Shown here: piece after piece, positions 63,910 to 64,000 of the stretch | Layout of the letters: each line of letters starts with the position of its first letter | Position numbering within the stretch: the stretch's first letter is position 1 | Assembly: GCF_015751045.1 (NCBI RefSeq) | Contig: NZ_BNJW01000003.1 | Location: forward strand, 124,001-188,000 | Reading direction: 5' to 3' | Length of the DNA: 64,000 bases | Source: Enterococcus lactis | Lineage (GTDB): Bacteria; Bacillota; Bacilli; Lactobacillales; Enterococcaceae | Position numbers and translations under genes: made by a program | Notes under the pieces: generated by a model | The model's input: only the letters and a program-made list of their open reading frames with translations | The model's database searches: none | Told to the model about the DNA's origin: nothing

Positions 63910-64000
63910 TCATGTTGTTTCTCCTTTTTTCTTTTTCTTGTGGACCCACAAAAACAGCAAAATCAACCATAACACTAGAACTGCAGCAACCAATCCTGCA
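63910..64000 (-). CDS. C-terminus of a DUF916-type cell-surface protein (partial)
   Basis: The last 29 codons of a gene that continues beyond the right edge: a membrane helix (AGLVAAVLVLWLILLFLWV) followed by HKKKKKGETT and TGA at 63912. A C-terminal helix with lysine-rich tail is how DUF916/DUF3324 proteins of WxL loci end. The identification rests on this and position. Confidence 0.55.
   Translation of the reverse strand, partial: AGLVAAVLVLWLILLFLWVHKKKKKGETT

Overview
The window is a stretch of a low-GC Firmicute chromosome from the genus Enterococcus, most likely the E. faecium / E. lactis / E. hirae / E. durans group. The evidence is the complete ntp operon for a Na+-translocating V-type ATPase, whose c-subunit keeps the known E. 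hirae Na+ ligands but differs from the E. hirae protein at a few positions, together with the cggR-gap-pgk-tpiA-eno glycolytic operon next to rpoN, a sigV-rsiV-deacetylase locus and a WxL surface-protein locus. Almost all of it looks like conserved core chromosome. I see no IS element, prophage, CRISPR array or rRNA operon.

Layout. 1-2.1 kb: start of the F-type ATP synthase operon (atpB, atpE, atpF, 5' part of atpH; minus strand) with a good sigma-A promoter. 2.2-6.2 kb: secG-est-rnr-smpB (protein export, RNA decay, trans-translation). 6.3-11.7 kb: small enzymes, a preQ1-I riboswitch followed by a nucleoside hydrolase and an ECF S-component (a probable queuosine-salvage operon), an M20 deacylase, and a decayed papain-like gene in front of a small membrane protein. 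12-17.8 kb: glycolytic operon with its repressor CggR and a matching operator. 17.9-23.3 kb: rpoN, tRNA-Arg(CCG), deacetylase/rsiV/sigV with an ECF promoter, rpoE, DUF1934. 23.4-30.8 kb: lipL, an HD-domain dNTPase, a HAD phosphatase, NUDIX, a glyoxalase, and a divergent PhzF/ornithine-cyclodeaminase versus MocR pair. 31-41.2 kb: ntpFIKECGABD-J, preceded by a structured leader that ends in an intrinsic terminator just before the first gene. 41.3-55.2 kb: gamma-Glu-GABA hydrolase, class III fbp, a NatAB-like exporter, uvrC, trxA, mutS2-cvpA-zapA, rnhC and an amidase. 55.2-58 kb: hrtB-hrtA-TetR, probably a heme-efflux operon. 58.1-64 kb: an FAD reductase lacking its usual catalytic cysteine, an Mga-like regulator, and a WxL locus whose large protein is cut by an in-frame amber codon.

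Most interesting signals. (1) A family of structured repeat units that sit between a stop codon and the following intrinsic terminator, in the same orientation relative to the gene, at three clear loci and probably a fourth. (2) The ntp leader, which has the architecture of a terminator-type riboswitch and could sense Na+. (3) The preQ1-I aptamer that identifies a nucleoside hydrolase/ECF pair as queuosine salvage. (4) A CggR operator with exactly the Bacillus spacing. (5) A SigV promoter with a perfect -35/-10. (6) A palindrome over the hrtB promoter. Gene coordinates below often start downstream of the longest open frame, because many longest frames begin with TTG or GTG inside the Shine-Dalgarno sequence.
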